Shown: positions 36,909 through 47,707 of the stretch, piece by piece
Numbering within the stretch: the first letter of the stretch is position 1
How the letters are laid out: each line of letters starts with the position of its first letter
NCBI RefSeq assembly: GCF_024713975.1
Contig: NC_091099.1
Location: 13,373,501-13,437,500 of the forward strand
Source: Paralichthys olivaceus
Taxonomy: Eukaryota; Chordata; Actinopteri; Pleuronectiformes; Paralichthyidae
DNA length: 64,000 nucleotides
Reading direction: 5' to 3'
Notes under the pieces: generated by a model
The model's database searches: none
What the model was told of the DNA's origin: nothing
The model's input: the letters and a program-made list of their open reading frames with translations, nothing else
Translations under genes and position numbers: made by a program

Positions 36909-39900
36909 TCACAGTTCAGTCTCATCGTTCTCTTCAGGTTCGTTGCTTCGTGTGACTGCAACTTTAGCAGTACACTCTGCCTTCCTGGTGAAAGGTTGAC
37001 GTGGACCAGCCACAGTCAGTTTGCTCCCTGAGATGTTGCCCACGCTTTGAGCAGAGGCACCTTCATGTTTCTTGACAATCTCTGCTTGACTCCCCCCTCT
37101 GTATAACTTGCAGGACGCCACCAGAGGTCTTCCTGTGTCCAAATGTTGGCTTTCTGTCTGACGCAGCTTACTGACCGTGTGAGTATAGTGTAGATCCACC
37201 TTGATGATCAGCGACTCCTAATGAACAACAAAAAATGATTTCAGATTTAATGTACAGATTGTATTGCAGGGAACCGAATTTAGGCATATACATATAATCA
37301 AATTAATATATACCTTCAGCTTCTGAAGTGCACAAATCCTCAAAGAGCAGTCTGGGTTATTGGAGTTGTTAAAAAGTAGAGAGTCCATCTCCTCTGACCG
37401 GCCAGGGCCAGAAAATATGTCTTCCATAGGCTAAAGATTTCAGAGCATAACATAGTTAATTAGTATAATTAGTACTTTTTAACTCAACTTTACCAAAAAC
37501 AATTAAAACCTCTCAAGCACTTCTAATGTTTTGGCACAATAGATGCCTTAACAAATCAGCCACTAGATGTCAGCATGTCTCAAAGTTCTGCCTCTATAAT
37601 AAGGACACGTTACTGAAGAGGAGTGGAGCAGATGATTAATGCTTCCTGCTCTGTCTTTGTCTGTGGTTGCAGCAGACTGGATGTCTATATATGGGCAGAA
37701 CTTCCTCAGACATGTGAAACATGGGGTGAATGGTCAGGAAAACCTGCTGCTAATGGAAAGTGACAACTTGCTACCATGAGCAACGTGGAATCTATTATGT
37801 AATTACAACACACCCTGTGTAACTTTTTAACTATCTGTGTCTGTGTGACTGTATAGACCTGTTGTGGTTTCTATATGGATTATATGAATATTTACAGGTA
37901 TACTGCTCAGAGCCACGGTGCAGTCCTGCGTCCGGGGGCCGACAGTCTTCACTGTGGCAAACGCAACCAAAACGTTGGAGAACAAGGCTGAGAAGCTGAC
38001 TTCCACTTCCACTCCGCAGAGAAACCTTAGCCGCTTTTTCCGCGGTATCTCTGAAAGAAGACATGCAACAACATTAAGACTAAAAATAGATACAAAATTA
38101 CTTATTATGACTGTACAGACCGATCCACTGACTATCTCAGGGACTTTTTTTTTTAGATGTTGATTAAGCTGCATTCTTTTAACTTGAGTCTGAATTTGTC
38201 TGAGAAGATTCTCCACAGATTAATCCCCAATATCAAGAGTCACATTCAAAAACATTGGAGGAAGTTCTAAGGTGTCAAAAAGATAACGTCTTTCCATCAA
38301 ACAGGAAGACATTCATAAACCAGTTCCTTATTTTGATTCAAAAACAATGAGTAGCCTTTTTTTTTTGAATGATGCTGAAATTATCACATTAAACCACAGT
38401 GTCTGTACCATGCAGTCTATGGTCTGTACTTGGTTTGTCACATGCTGTGGTGTAGGCGGTGTGAGGAAGCATTAAGAGAAGTGTTTCTCTTACTCACTCA
38501 AGCTGAGGACAGATCAAGAGAACACTACATTTTGTACGTACATATGTATTAACATATCCTGTCCTAAACCCTATTTAACCTAGACTTTAATAAATGAAGG
38601 GAAAAAACATGTAGGTGTTGTGGAAACTTCCCCAGACTCACCATTTGCTTGTCTCCAGCAGACATCTCGCAGGTGGAGTTCCTTTGTGTGGCCAGAAGTG
38701 CGAACTGGATCTGCGAGGGATCGGGGTTCCTTAAGGGTGTGCTTGATCTCCACCGCCTGCTTACCTGTAACTAAAGGGTCTCTGCCCAAATCTGACAAAG
38801 AGAGAGAAAATGAAAATACAGGTAAATGTAAAGCCTGTAAGAGAAGCAAGCAAATATCTGCAGCAACTCCACATACATATATACTGGGCAAAGGTCCAGT
38901 GTGTAAGATTTGAGTGACCAATACAAAAAAGAAGGAAGACACAGCTGAATAGCTAACTGGCAAGCAGTGTGTTTTTCTCATACATCAATTATCCCAGATG
39001 TTAAAGCAGATATGAGGCAATTTAAAGGTACAATAAAACATCCTGTTAATTTTGAACATTTTTGGAAATAGTTTGGTTAACATAACTGAACAAGTCAACA
39101 AAATATGCAAGAGAAGTGAAAGAAAAGAGCTGAAACATATTTAATCATTAATCACCTGCTATAAGAGTTTCAAATGCTTTTCCAACTAAATGGGGTGGCC
39201 CAAGTTTTTGCAATAGCAGTGAGTAAAGAATGACTGCATGTAAAAAAAAGGGTTAATCAAGTTCACATAGCTGCTTTTGAGGAACTTAGGGAAGTTTGAC
39301 GTATGAGATAGTCCATATCCACTGTAACTGACCGGGACGAGTTTCGGGGTAAAAAAAAAAAAAAAATCTTCATGGGACTGTCTTAGCAGTTTAATAAAGA
39401 TTAATACTTTGGCTTTTGAGATGATTTTGTGTCAGGAATATTTTGGGTCAGCTGTCTTCACTATGCTAACATCTCTAAACAAGAACAGAAGCAGAGGGTT
39501 GGGAATGTCAAAGTTAAAACTGTGTGGTTTCAAATAAAAACTACAAATAGCTAAAAGTAAAAAGGGATAAAAACCGGTTGTAAAAATGTTCATAACCAAT
39601 TGTGCATTTGTTCACCTAAATTGATCATCCACAAAGGCACAGGCACAGACACACAACCAGTGCTGTCAGCAGGGCATCCTGTCCCACTAGTGCTGATTTG
39701 TGGGCGAACCAATGATAGAAGTGGCAGGGAGCTGCCCAAATGGCAGAGCAGCTGTCTTGCACTCTGCAGCTCTCGGGTTTCTCGCTGTTCTGCAGCCCAC
39801 AGTGCAAATTTCCAGAGAATGAGGTCACACACTTAATGGTACCTCGAGAAATTATTTCACCAGAGCCCCATTAAAGAGACAAACACGTTGGGACAACTTG

Positions 39901-42900
39901 ATAACTCCTCACCCCGGCTCAGTCCCAGCTATACTTACAAGTCCTGAGTACACAACACAAAAAGGCGTTGGCAACAATTATGAAACTGGGCTGTGGTACA
40001 GTCAAGACTAACGAACAACGTTCTCCCTTCAGATCTGCAAGAAATGACTGCTCACTAAACCATGGAATACAATATTAGTCACTAACTGAATGTATAAACG
40101 GTATTTAGGAGGGTTGAGTTGATCTGAAGTAGACTTTAATCTTGAATATACTTTTATGAATGATTTTTAGCATCATCCACAAATTTGTTCAGTCAAAACA
40201 ACCATATTCCCTTTTGATGATAATCATTACTTCATTCATAGATTGATATATTTTTGATTTGTTCATAAACCAAAAGCGAACCAACACCTTTTTTAAAAAT
40301 ACTTACCCTCAGAAACCTTCTCTAGGACGTGTGTGACCTTGTCGGACAGCAGGATGTGCTTGTTCAAGTACTTAGTGAAGATTCCAGTACTTTTCACTCC
40401 TTCCTGGACCTCAAAAGCCTCAGCATCCTCACATCTGCACAGAAACCAATAGATATAGATTTTTTTAAATAAATAAATAAATTCAATACTAGAGCATTTT
40501 CTCAAGTCATAGGCCAACAGCTGCACTTGCACTGCGTTGGCTGAGGAAATGTAAATAAATATTGATGTTATAATTTATTTTTAAAAGTACATACGTTCCG
40601 TAACCATAAACTGTATTCCCAAAGGGTTTCAGTGGCATGATGACTGAAGGTATGCGATCCTGGTTGTACCTGTTTTTGGATAAATCAAAATAAAGCAATC
40701 AATATAAACCTGTTTCTTAACAAAGAAATTACATTGATAAAAATGTATAGGAGTATATAATAGCTTTCATTTGTTTATTTAAATATGCACAGTCAAGTCA
40801 ATTTGTAATGCCGGGTTCCATTATACCTCGAAGCTCAGCCTTGGATTGACGCCATGCCCAAATAACCCAAGTTGATAGTGTTTCCAGTTCCACAGGAACA
40901 ATGTTTACATTAGCCAGCTAGCCATTGGGGGTCGGTAATTGCGAGCTCTTATAATGGAATCCAGCATTAGTGAGACGAGAGATGAATTATTGCACCTACC
41001 ACTTTCGGCAGGTATCCAGCAGGGTCACACTCAGTGCCGTCTGTTTCTGCTGCATGTTGTGCATGACCCTCTGCACACACACACAGTTTTCAGGTCGGTA
41101 TGGTTGTGGTGCATCAACAGCGACCAAGTAATTCCTCCCAGCGCATTCATACCCATGACCCGCATAGTAGAAAAGGCCTGTGAGAGACATGATGAGACAC
41201 ACATACAGTTCCTGCTTGCGACACTATAAGAACTATAATCATCACATTTTGCATGACACATATTCTGCAATACTGGAACAAGTAATGTCTCTAATCTAGA
41301 GAAATGATTGACACAATGATTTTTATCACCATATAATACAGAACATATCAACCATATCTACCTACTATTCCAGTCTGTCTCTATGTCTCAAATTTTTTTA
41401 ATATACAGTAAGTGCCAGAAACAGGTGTGATTCACAGGGAAAATTGTTCAAAACGTATGATGAAATAAGCAGGGATTAAGACCTATGCATGGAAACATGC
41501 TTCCTCAAAAAAGGTTAAGTACACTGCTATTTTTCAAAAAGGGCTGAAGCTGCACTGACAAGCTATTTACTAAATGGCCACATACAGACATATTTCAAGA
41601 ACCGTTCATCTTATCGGCTTCCTACGTGCCCTGTGTATTGCTCCCAGGAAATAGCAGGGTCAAATTTGTGTCATATATTTAATATTAATAAGAATTGTAA
41701 TTAAAAGACAACTGGCCCTCTGTAAGTGTGCAAACTGTCTGCGGACTGAGTTGAATTATCTTCTACGTCCTCAGCAACTGGGTCAAACCACAGTTCAAAA
41801 TTGCTGAACTAATACAGACAAGGTGCTGCGGATACTGATCTCTGTCTCTCTGTCATGGCAGCAACACTCATAGAATCACCTCCTATTTTGCAATTTGTCT
41901 TCAAAGAAAAAACTGAAATTGTTGCAGCCTCAACAACCTCCGAAATAGCTGACAAATTCACTTTCAATAAATAAAACTTGAAACTTGAAACCTGGTAGGA
42001 CGAACAAAAGGTTTTCTAACTTCAGTGCACCACAGACTGTTTATAAAAGGCTCTGCACACAATATCCAGCACACAAACACGAACAAAATGACAGTATATA
42101 GTAGAACTGTTTGAGGAGGACTCACTAATGACAATAATTCTGAAGTAGGTCAACAAAAGCCAAGCGAATTGGCAGGTTTAGAATGGGAACTGCACTAGAA
42201 TTGATAATTTGATGTGATTTCTATCTTAGTTTTGATATAAGCAAAATACAGTATATGACATCATAAGGGACTGTATTGTTATGATACAGCATGATGGTTA
42301 GTTTATAGTTGTATCATCCACATTATGTCATATTACTGTTCAATGATTAAGATTCCTTATGTACCTGTGGGCCAGATGTTTAGCCGACAGATAGTCGATA
42401 ACCTTTTATAAATACCACATGAACAGACATTCAGGAAGTGTCTAAATAGCTTGTGAGAACAGAACACACCTATGCTTTTGATATCTCCCTCACCTGCCCA
42501 CTCAACCAGAGATACTCAGTGCAAGATGTTGTAAACCACTTGTTAGTTCATGGCCTATGGCAAGTGGGTAGCGACAGATAAAAGGCAAATGACACAGATA
42601 AAAGCAAGGAAATTCAAGTCCCTCAAGCATCCCTCACTACATCAGCACTCAGGCAAATAACAAACAACTGGCTGAAAGTTAGTAAATGAAAATAACATTC
42701 TGTGAGAACTGAAAACGCAAAGGGAAAGTACCCTCACCATAAACTCCTGTGTCAAGCAGCTGAATGAACTTTTCAATTGCTGCCAGCATCTCCTCCCTCG
42801 TTAGGTCGAGCAGGGAAACCACTCTGAAGCCGAGCTGCTGCAGAAGGTTGGCCAGCTCGTGCACGTCCATGATGGGGGCCATCAAGCTGGGGTGGTTGGA

Positions 42901-45361
42901 GTAATTCAGGTTGCCAATAAGTAGAGCAACTTTGTCTGTGGCTAAAACAAAGAGCAAAGTAGAAACTCTAATACATCCCTTGATAGATTTTTGTTCAGCA
43001 CACAAAGAAAAAGATTGAAATGTTTGCTATGAAACAGTACCTGTGAGTGCTGTCCCAGGAAGATGACCATTGCAATGGAGGGGATGCAAAACAGAGAAGC
43101 ACAAATTCAGCATTACTCAAACAAAAATTATACTCATACTGACAGTTTCATTGTGACATATACACTGTATAAACACAAAATAAATTTAAAAAAATAAATG
43201 CTGCAAGAACATTAGTTTCATTTTATATCACTTTCCTGTTTTATGTCTGAGTCGGAACGAGCGCTATTTGGAGTCTAGCAACTTCCTTTTTGAAATAGGA
43301 AAGTACTTTTCACATCATGGAAACAACTAGAAGCCTCTGTGCCAATACAGTGGAATTAAATGAGAAAACCTTTTTGTTATCAGAGCCTTCTCATTGGAGG
43401 AAGTACAGTCTCTGGAAAACACAACGGTGAAATTGGAAACTTCAGGGACTTACAAAGTCAGATAATGATAATTTCATCAATGACCTACCGACGTCAACGT
43501 CGACTGCTTTAGTCCATATCTCCTCCAGCTTGTTTGTCACCGAGCACAGGTATGATCCTGCGTGTGCAGCTGTTGCACAGTCAATCTGAAAGTTCCACAA
43601 TCAATCATTATATTTCCCTTTCTATCCATTCTCCCTCACAAAAGATCATGCAACCACAGATCAAAACTGTGACAAAACATTAACCACAATGTGCTAAATG
43701 AATTACACAGTCGTCTAGGGGGTACAGGATTCAGAGCCGGTGAAATGACACAGCAAATATAACGCAGTGTAAACAATCGGTATCAGCACTGAGGTAAGTA
43801 AACACTGGCTTGTTCATCCTCTCTTACCTGCAGCGTGTCGCCAGTCATGTTAAGGAGGGCCAGACCATTTCTGTACCACTGGTACTCCGGAGCAGGTATG
43901 CCAAAGGCAACGCAGCTGAGAGTGAGTTGTCTACCTCGTCTAATGGTCTGGGGTTTTGGGTTGACCGCAATGTGTAGTTTGCCCTGCCAGTGCACTGGTA
44001 AACCTGATGGAAAAAAAGAGAGAGATTCATACCCACAGCAATAAACCAAAAACAGGCTATGCTGCAAAGGTGCAAAACAGTAAAAAACTACTCAAACACC
44101 ACACAACTGCAGTATAGATCAACAAAAGAATTGAATGATGTATACCTGATTTATCAATGTCCCACACCTTCACTTTCACCCATTTGCTGAACACACAGTT
44201 ACAGAATTGGTCATTCACCCTGCACACGTAAAGCTGGGTTTTTACAGCTCTGATTGTCAGGTCTGGTTGAGTCCCGTCAGGTACCTTTAAAAGAAAAAAA
44301 TACAAACAGAATAATAATTATCATCAAGCACAGAAACATGATGCATGAGAAAGTGTGTCAAATATCTTATATGTAATAATTTACTCTATCTCATTTTAAA
44401 ACTTGAATTAGTCCTTTATTTAAAGTAGTTTAGTAGTAGACTTTGAGCTAACATAGTTCTCATAAAGATATTGAAGAGAAGGATAAAAATGATAATATAT
44501 AAAATATTCTGAAAATGTTTTTCTGGAACTACCTCCCATCAGACACCCATAACATTGACTCTCTCTCCATTTTCATATCCTGTCTCAAAACCCATCTTCA
44601 TTCAGTCTGATTGTTTTCCTACATAATGTTTTACTCACTGTTAATTTGACTGATCTTTTAGATCCCTTGTTATTTTTTTGTTTCTATCTCTGCCTTGTAA
44701 GGTGGCTGTGAGTGCTGTGAAAGGCAGCTATGAGTAAAATGTATTATCATCATTATTAATAATGTGCTGAAAACCTTGAAATGGTAAAATATATCATTAA
44801 GGGCTGGAGAATAAATACATAATATCATCAATATATTTATATTTAATTATTCATATGATATATGATCAATTTATAATATCATGTATTAATTAATTTTCAT
44901 CACAAGCAAAAGTTCAAAACCTTCCTTAGGGTGCAGAAATGTGTCTTTAAACTTAAAATTTTAATAATAATGTGACATTTATTTGGATAATTATCGACTG
45001 GAATGATATTTTTTTTTCATCTTAATACATTTGTTGACTATATCGCCCAATCCTAACTAATATAATTAAATGATTATGTCTTTACAAATGTAAACTCCAC
45101 ACACCTCTTTGTCATCATCAGTGAACCACTGGTAGTTGAGGAGACATGAGCCCTCAGCTCGGACGCTCAGAGTCACCTTGTGGTTCACAGGGACACACAC
45201 TGAGAGAGGATGGCGCACGATGTAAATCTCTGAAACACACGAAGTGAGAATTTCAGTCGTGGCCTGTGGTTTTATGAAAATCACTCCACACTGAGTCTGA
45301 GGAAAAGTACCACAGTACCTCTGATCATTATTCCACATCGACCGGGACGAGATCTGGTCAT
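36909..45361 (-). CDS. MALT1-like paracaspase without a death domain (complete, 13 coding exons)
   Basis: Type 1 paracaspase: MALT1-family enzymes are Arg-specific cysteine proteases and scaffolds in CARD-coiled-coil/BCL10 NF-kB signalling. Coding exons, 5' to 3': 45361-45319, 45229-45105, 44284-44146, 44003-43828, 43585-43489, 42941-42738, 41177-41000, 40669-40595, 40434-40307, 38791-38642, 38050-37896, 37430-37314, 37217-36909. The total is 1,896 nt, giving 631 aa with all phases consistent. Order: Ig1 (~20-100), Ig2 (~103-193), caspase-like domain (~195-385), third Ig-like domain (~389-530), short tail. Catalytic His269 (YYAGHG) and Cys318 (LLDTCRK) are present, with the same 49-residue spacing as in human MALT1. 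Trp434 and Glu403 match the positions of human Trp580 and Glu549. The death domain is absent: only 14 residues precede Ig1, and an in-frame stop lies upstream of the ATG. This is a paralogue (malt2/malt3 type); I cannot say which. Confidence 0.92.
42015..42205 (+). repeat. Dispersed repeat copy in a paracaspase intron
   Basis: Contains tcagtgcaccacagactg, agaactgtttgaggagga, aataattctgaagtagg and aggtttagaatgggaactgc. It matches 28,945-29,095 with an extra internal stretch. Confidence 0.6.
43041..43049 (-). other. Candidate 9-nt microexon of the paracaspase
   Basis: On the minus strand a pyrimidine-rich tract leads to ...cctgggacag, then CACTCACAG, then gtactg. Including these 9 nt between the exons at 43,489 and 42,941 keeps the frame and changes ...VDV-ATDKV... 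to ...VDV-ALTATDKV.... The position, between Ig2 and the caspase domain, corresponds to where mammalian MALT1 has its alternatively spliced 33-nt exon 7. The call rests on splice-site appearance and phase only. Confidence 0.35.
44515..44765 (+). mobile_element. LINE 3' end fragment in a paracaspase intron
   Basis: Plus-strand translation gives WNYLPSDTHN...LKTHL, the typical final residues of the same kind of fish LINE polymerase (WN.LP...LK..L). A ggtggctgtgagtgctgtgaaaggc stretch and an attatcatcattatta tail follow, the usual 3' tail of such elements. It lies antisense in the intron between paracaspase exons at 44,146-44,284 and 45,105-45,229. Confidence 0.65.
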
Positions 45362-45587
45362 CAGAGCATGTTCTTCTTCTTTCACCACATCTGTAAGAAT
45401 GTTATGTTATTGTTTAAATTAGATTATTTTTAATCATCAGAGCTCAGAAAGCAGGAGAGTGAATTACATTAAGAATCTGTGTCTCTCTTCTGGTACAGTG
45501 TGAGTTATGCATCAGAAGTTAGAAATGAAACCACTGAGTTTGAACAATATAATAATCGATGATCGATATGAGTGTTTGGTCGCATAC

Positions 45588-45618
45588 CTGTGTCACTCGA
45601 TCAGCTGCTGGAGCTCAG
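45588..45618 (-). other. Paracaspase non-coding exon 1 (5' end approximate)
   Basis: The minus strand shows a clear donor ...gagtgacacag|gtatgc at 45,588. It pairs with the acceptor ttcttacag before the exon that holds the start codon (high end 45,390). The high coordinate is an estimate of about 30 nt downstream of the TATA box at 45,643-45,652. No ATG occurs in this exon. Confidence 0.55.
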
Positions 45619-45642
45619 TCACTTTTCTCCTGTTGATCTTCA

Positions 45643-45673
45643 CTTTATAAAGTTTCTCTTCCCTTTCCCGGAA
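45643..45673 (-). promoter_or_regulatory. Paracaspase core promoter: GAS-like, ETS/IRF-like and TATA sites
   Basis: On the minus strand, 5' to 3': TTCCCGGAA (45,673-45,665) is a palindromic TTCNNNGAA STAT/GAS motif. GGAAGAGAAACT (45,662-45,651) fits the ETS-IRF composite GGAANNGAAA and is near an ISRE. CTTTATAAAG (45,652-45,643) is a TATA box. The three abut each other within 31 bp, just upstream of the inferred first exon. This suggests interferon or leukocyte control. Motif matches alone do not prove binding. Confidence 0.5.
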
Positions 45674-46050
45674 AGCAGAGGCACACACATGTATACCGTA
45701 AAGTCTCTAACCACTGTAATATTATGAGTCTCTCACTACCCTACACTGAAAATTTAAAAATTTAAAAAAGGTTTATTTCTTATTTTTAACGCTATAATTT
45801 GTCTTACTTTGAATGGCCAGCTCCTCACAGTTTGTATTGATTTAAACAGTGACAGGGAGATTGACTTGGAGCATCTTTTTTGCAACATTACGGTAATGAG
45901 CAATCTGGCCTCGTGTCATCTAAATTTCAGTAAGAGGCTGAGTTTGACGTTACACAATTAAAATGTGTCTTTAAAACTGACGTTTTCGCTAAGGTTGAGA
46001 AATCAACATGTGCTATATTTAACCTGCTGTTTTTTAGACACACAGTATAT

Positions 46051-46053
<3 letters not shown>

Positions 46054-46097
<44 letters not shown>

Positions 46098-46099
46098 AT
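46054..46099. repeat. (CT)n microsatellite
   Basis: About 44 bp of CT dinucleotides with one TT interruption. It lies in the divergent spacer and is polypyrimidine on the plus strand. Confidence 0.95.
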
Positions 46100-47100
46100 G
46101 CATGTGGGTCGTTTTCTTTTGCATTTACTTAGGCGTGAGCGATTGTACACTAGCACTTGACAGTCTTTAATCAGTCTTAATTCAATGCAAACAACTCAAT
46201 ATAAATAATAGTTTTCCTGAACTCTCCCCAGATTTTTTTTTTTGTTATTTTTGGCCAGCTCCAACAGGCCAGGAGGAATATTACACCATCTAATGATACA
46301 TTTAAGAAATCAAATGGCTAAAAGTTCATTTACACTGAAAACAAACTCATAAATTCCTAAAAGCACATAAGCTAACTAGCAACGATACATTGCCAGCCAT
46401 AATATAATGTGCAGAAAATATGCATCATCTTTTTTAAACAATCCCTTGATTCCAATGTATTTTTTCAGTTTAATTGTTTTAGTTTTAATTGGAAAGCCCA
46501 ACATATATTTTTCTCAGATGAACACCATATTGAAGACAAATAATAAAATACATTAGTTTTTCGAAAATCATAACTTCACTTAAATTAACTGTAAAGATGT
46601 AAAAAAGATTTAATCCAGGAAACAAACTAGATATTAGCCTGACACCATTCAAGAACTGTCTAAAATCTTAAAAAATAGTTAGATCAATCTAAAACAATGA
46701 CAAAACAAACACATACACATTCTAAAATACACTGTAAATCAAAGCATATAGATTATATCTCATGAGCCTGCTTTTGTGGAATCGATGTGAAATGTGAGAA
46801 GTGAGTGTGTCACTGTGTTTTGACCATGTGTTCAATGAAGTAAGAGCACTTGAGCAAAACACAGGACATCGACCATTGGATGTCACCAGCTACGTCATGA
46901 GTCATGTTCTACAGACATGTTGTGAAAGTCCACCTCCACTCACTTTCAGTGTCTGACCTAGAAGCAATCGCCATTATCCAACCTTGTGAGATGGACCCAA
47001 ACACAGCAGTGATTTTTTTCCAGTATGACATCCTGATGAAGCGATGATTTTTCTTTTGGAATGTTTTCTGGCTGTTACTATTGTTGTTTTTCTAAACTCG

Positions 47101-47138
47101 ATTTATATTTCAGACTTCTTTGAGTCTGAAATATAAAT
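47101..47138. repeat. Perfect 16-bp inverted repeat upstream of alpk3
   Basis: The arms atttatatttcagact (47,101-47,116) and agtctgaaatataaat (47,123-47,138) are exact reverse complements around a 6-nt loop. They end about 63 bp before the MEF2/TATA site. This could be a cruciform, a dimeric protein-binding site, or chance. Confidence 0.85.
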
Positions 47139-47201
47139 TTTAAGTCTAAAGTCTAGTTCTGAAAGAATTCTGATGTGCTCCTGCACCTATTTGTAGGCCT
47201 G

Positions 47202-47211
47202 CTATAAATAG
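47202..47211 (+). promoter_or_regulatory. MEF2/TATA site of the alpk3 promoter
   Basis: CTATAAATAG is a perfect match to the MEF2 consensus (YTAWWWWTAR) and can also serve as a TATA box. It lies about 95 nt before the first donor site (47,308). This placement fits striated-muscle expression, which is known for ALPK3. Confidence 0.65.
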
Positions 47212-47234
47212 GAGCCTGCTGGCAACACATGCAT

Positions 47235-47307
47235 GTCTATGATAGGCAGTTACAGAGAGTTTCTTCACAGACTCTGCCTCCAAATCAACACTGACAACAT
47301 CTCAATG
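47235..47307 (+). other. alpk3 non-coding exon 1 (5' end approximate)
   Basis: Donor ...ctcaatg|gtaagt at 47,308 pairs with the acceptor tttcttctccag at 47,596. The 5' end is estimated from the TATA/MEF2 site. The last three nucleotides of the exon are an ATG; when spliced to 47,597 it opens an 11-codon upstream ORF that stops before the main ATG at 47,708. Confidence 0.5.
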
Positions 47308-47707
47308 GTAAGTTGGAAGATTTGACCAAGATTTAAGGGAACAGAGAAACAATGACTTATAGTCTTAACCCGTACAAGTATAAAGTATGTTTTGGGTTTG
47401 TGTTGACCACTAAACAGCCCTGCTACAACCTGATAGCTGATCTATTTATAACCTGCTCCAAGGCAAGTACTTTGCCTTGTCAGAAAGGACAAGCATTGAG
47501 TCTGAGCTGTGTGTTTGAACAAATACCCCAGTGTGTCTCACAACGTCTTTGATCAACTTCAATTGAAACGTTTCTCCTTTTTTTTTTCTTCTCCAGAGGT
47601 TTTTACATGGATACCACCCTGAAGTTTGAGCCTTGAATGTTTTACTGCGGCTGACAGATTTATCTCGGATTTTACGCTTTTTTATTTGTGAACCACTCCC
47701 ACGGACA

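Larger units (their letters stand above)
45674..47201. other. Divergent intergenic spacer between paracaspase and alpk3
   Basis: About 1.5 kb of AT-rich DNA separates the two TATA-like core promoters. It holds a (CT)n microsatellite at 46,054-46,099 and a perfect 16-bp inverted repeat at 47,101-47,138. I see no coding exon in it. Regulatory elements for either gene may lie here. Confidence 0.7.

Noticed and set aside
37827..38216. Extension of the paracaspase exon upstream (…VPEIVSGSVCTV…)
   Set aside because: No acceptor/donor pair supports it, and splicing at 38,050 to the exon at 38,642 already gives a continuous MALT1-like sequence in phase.
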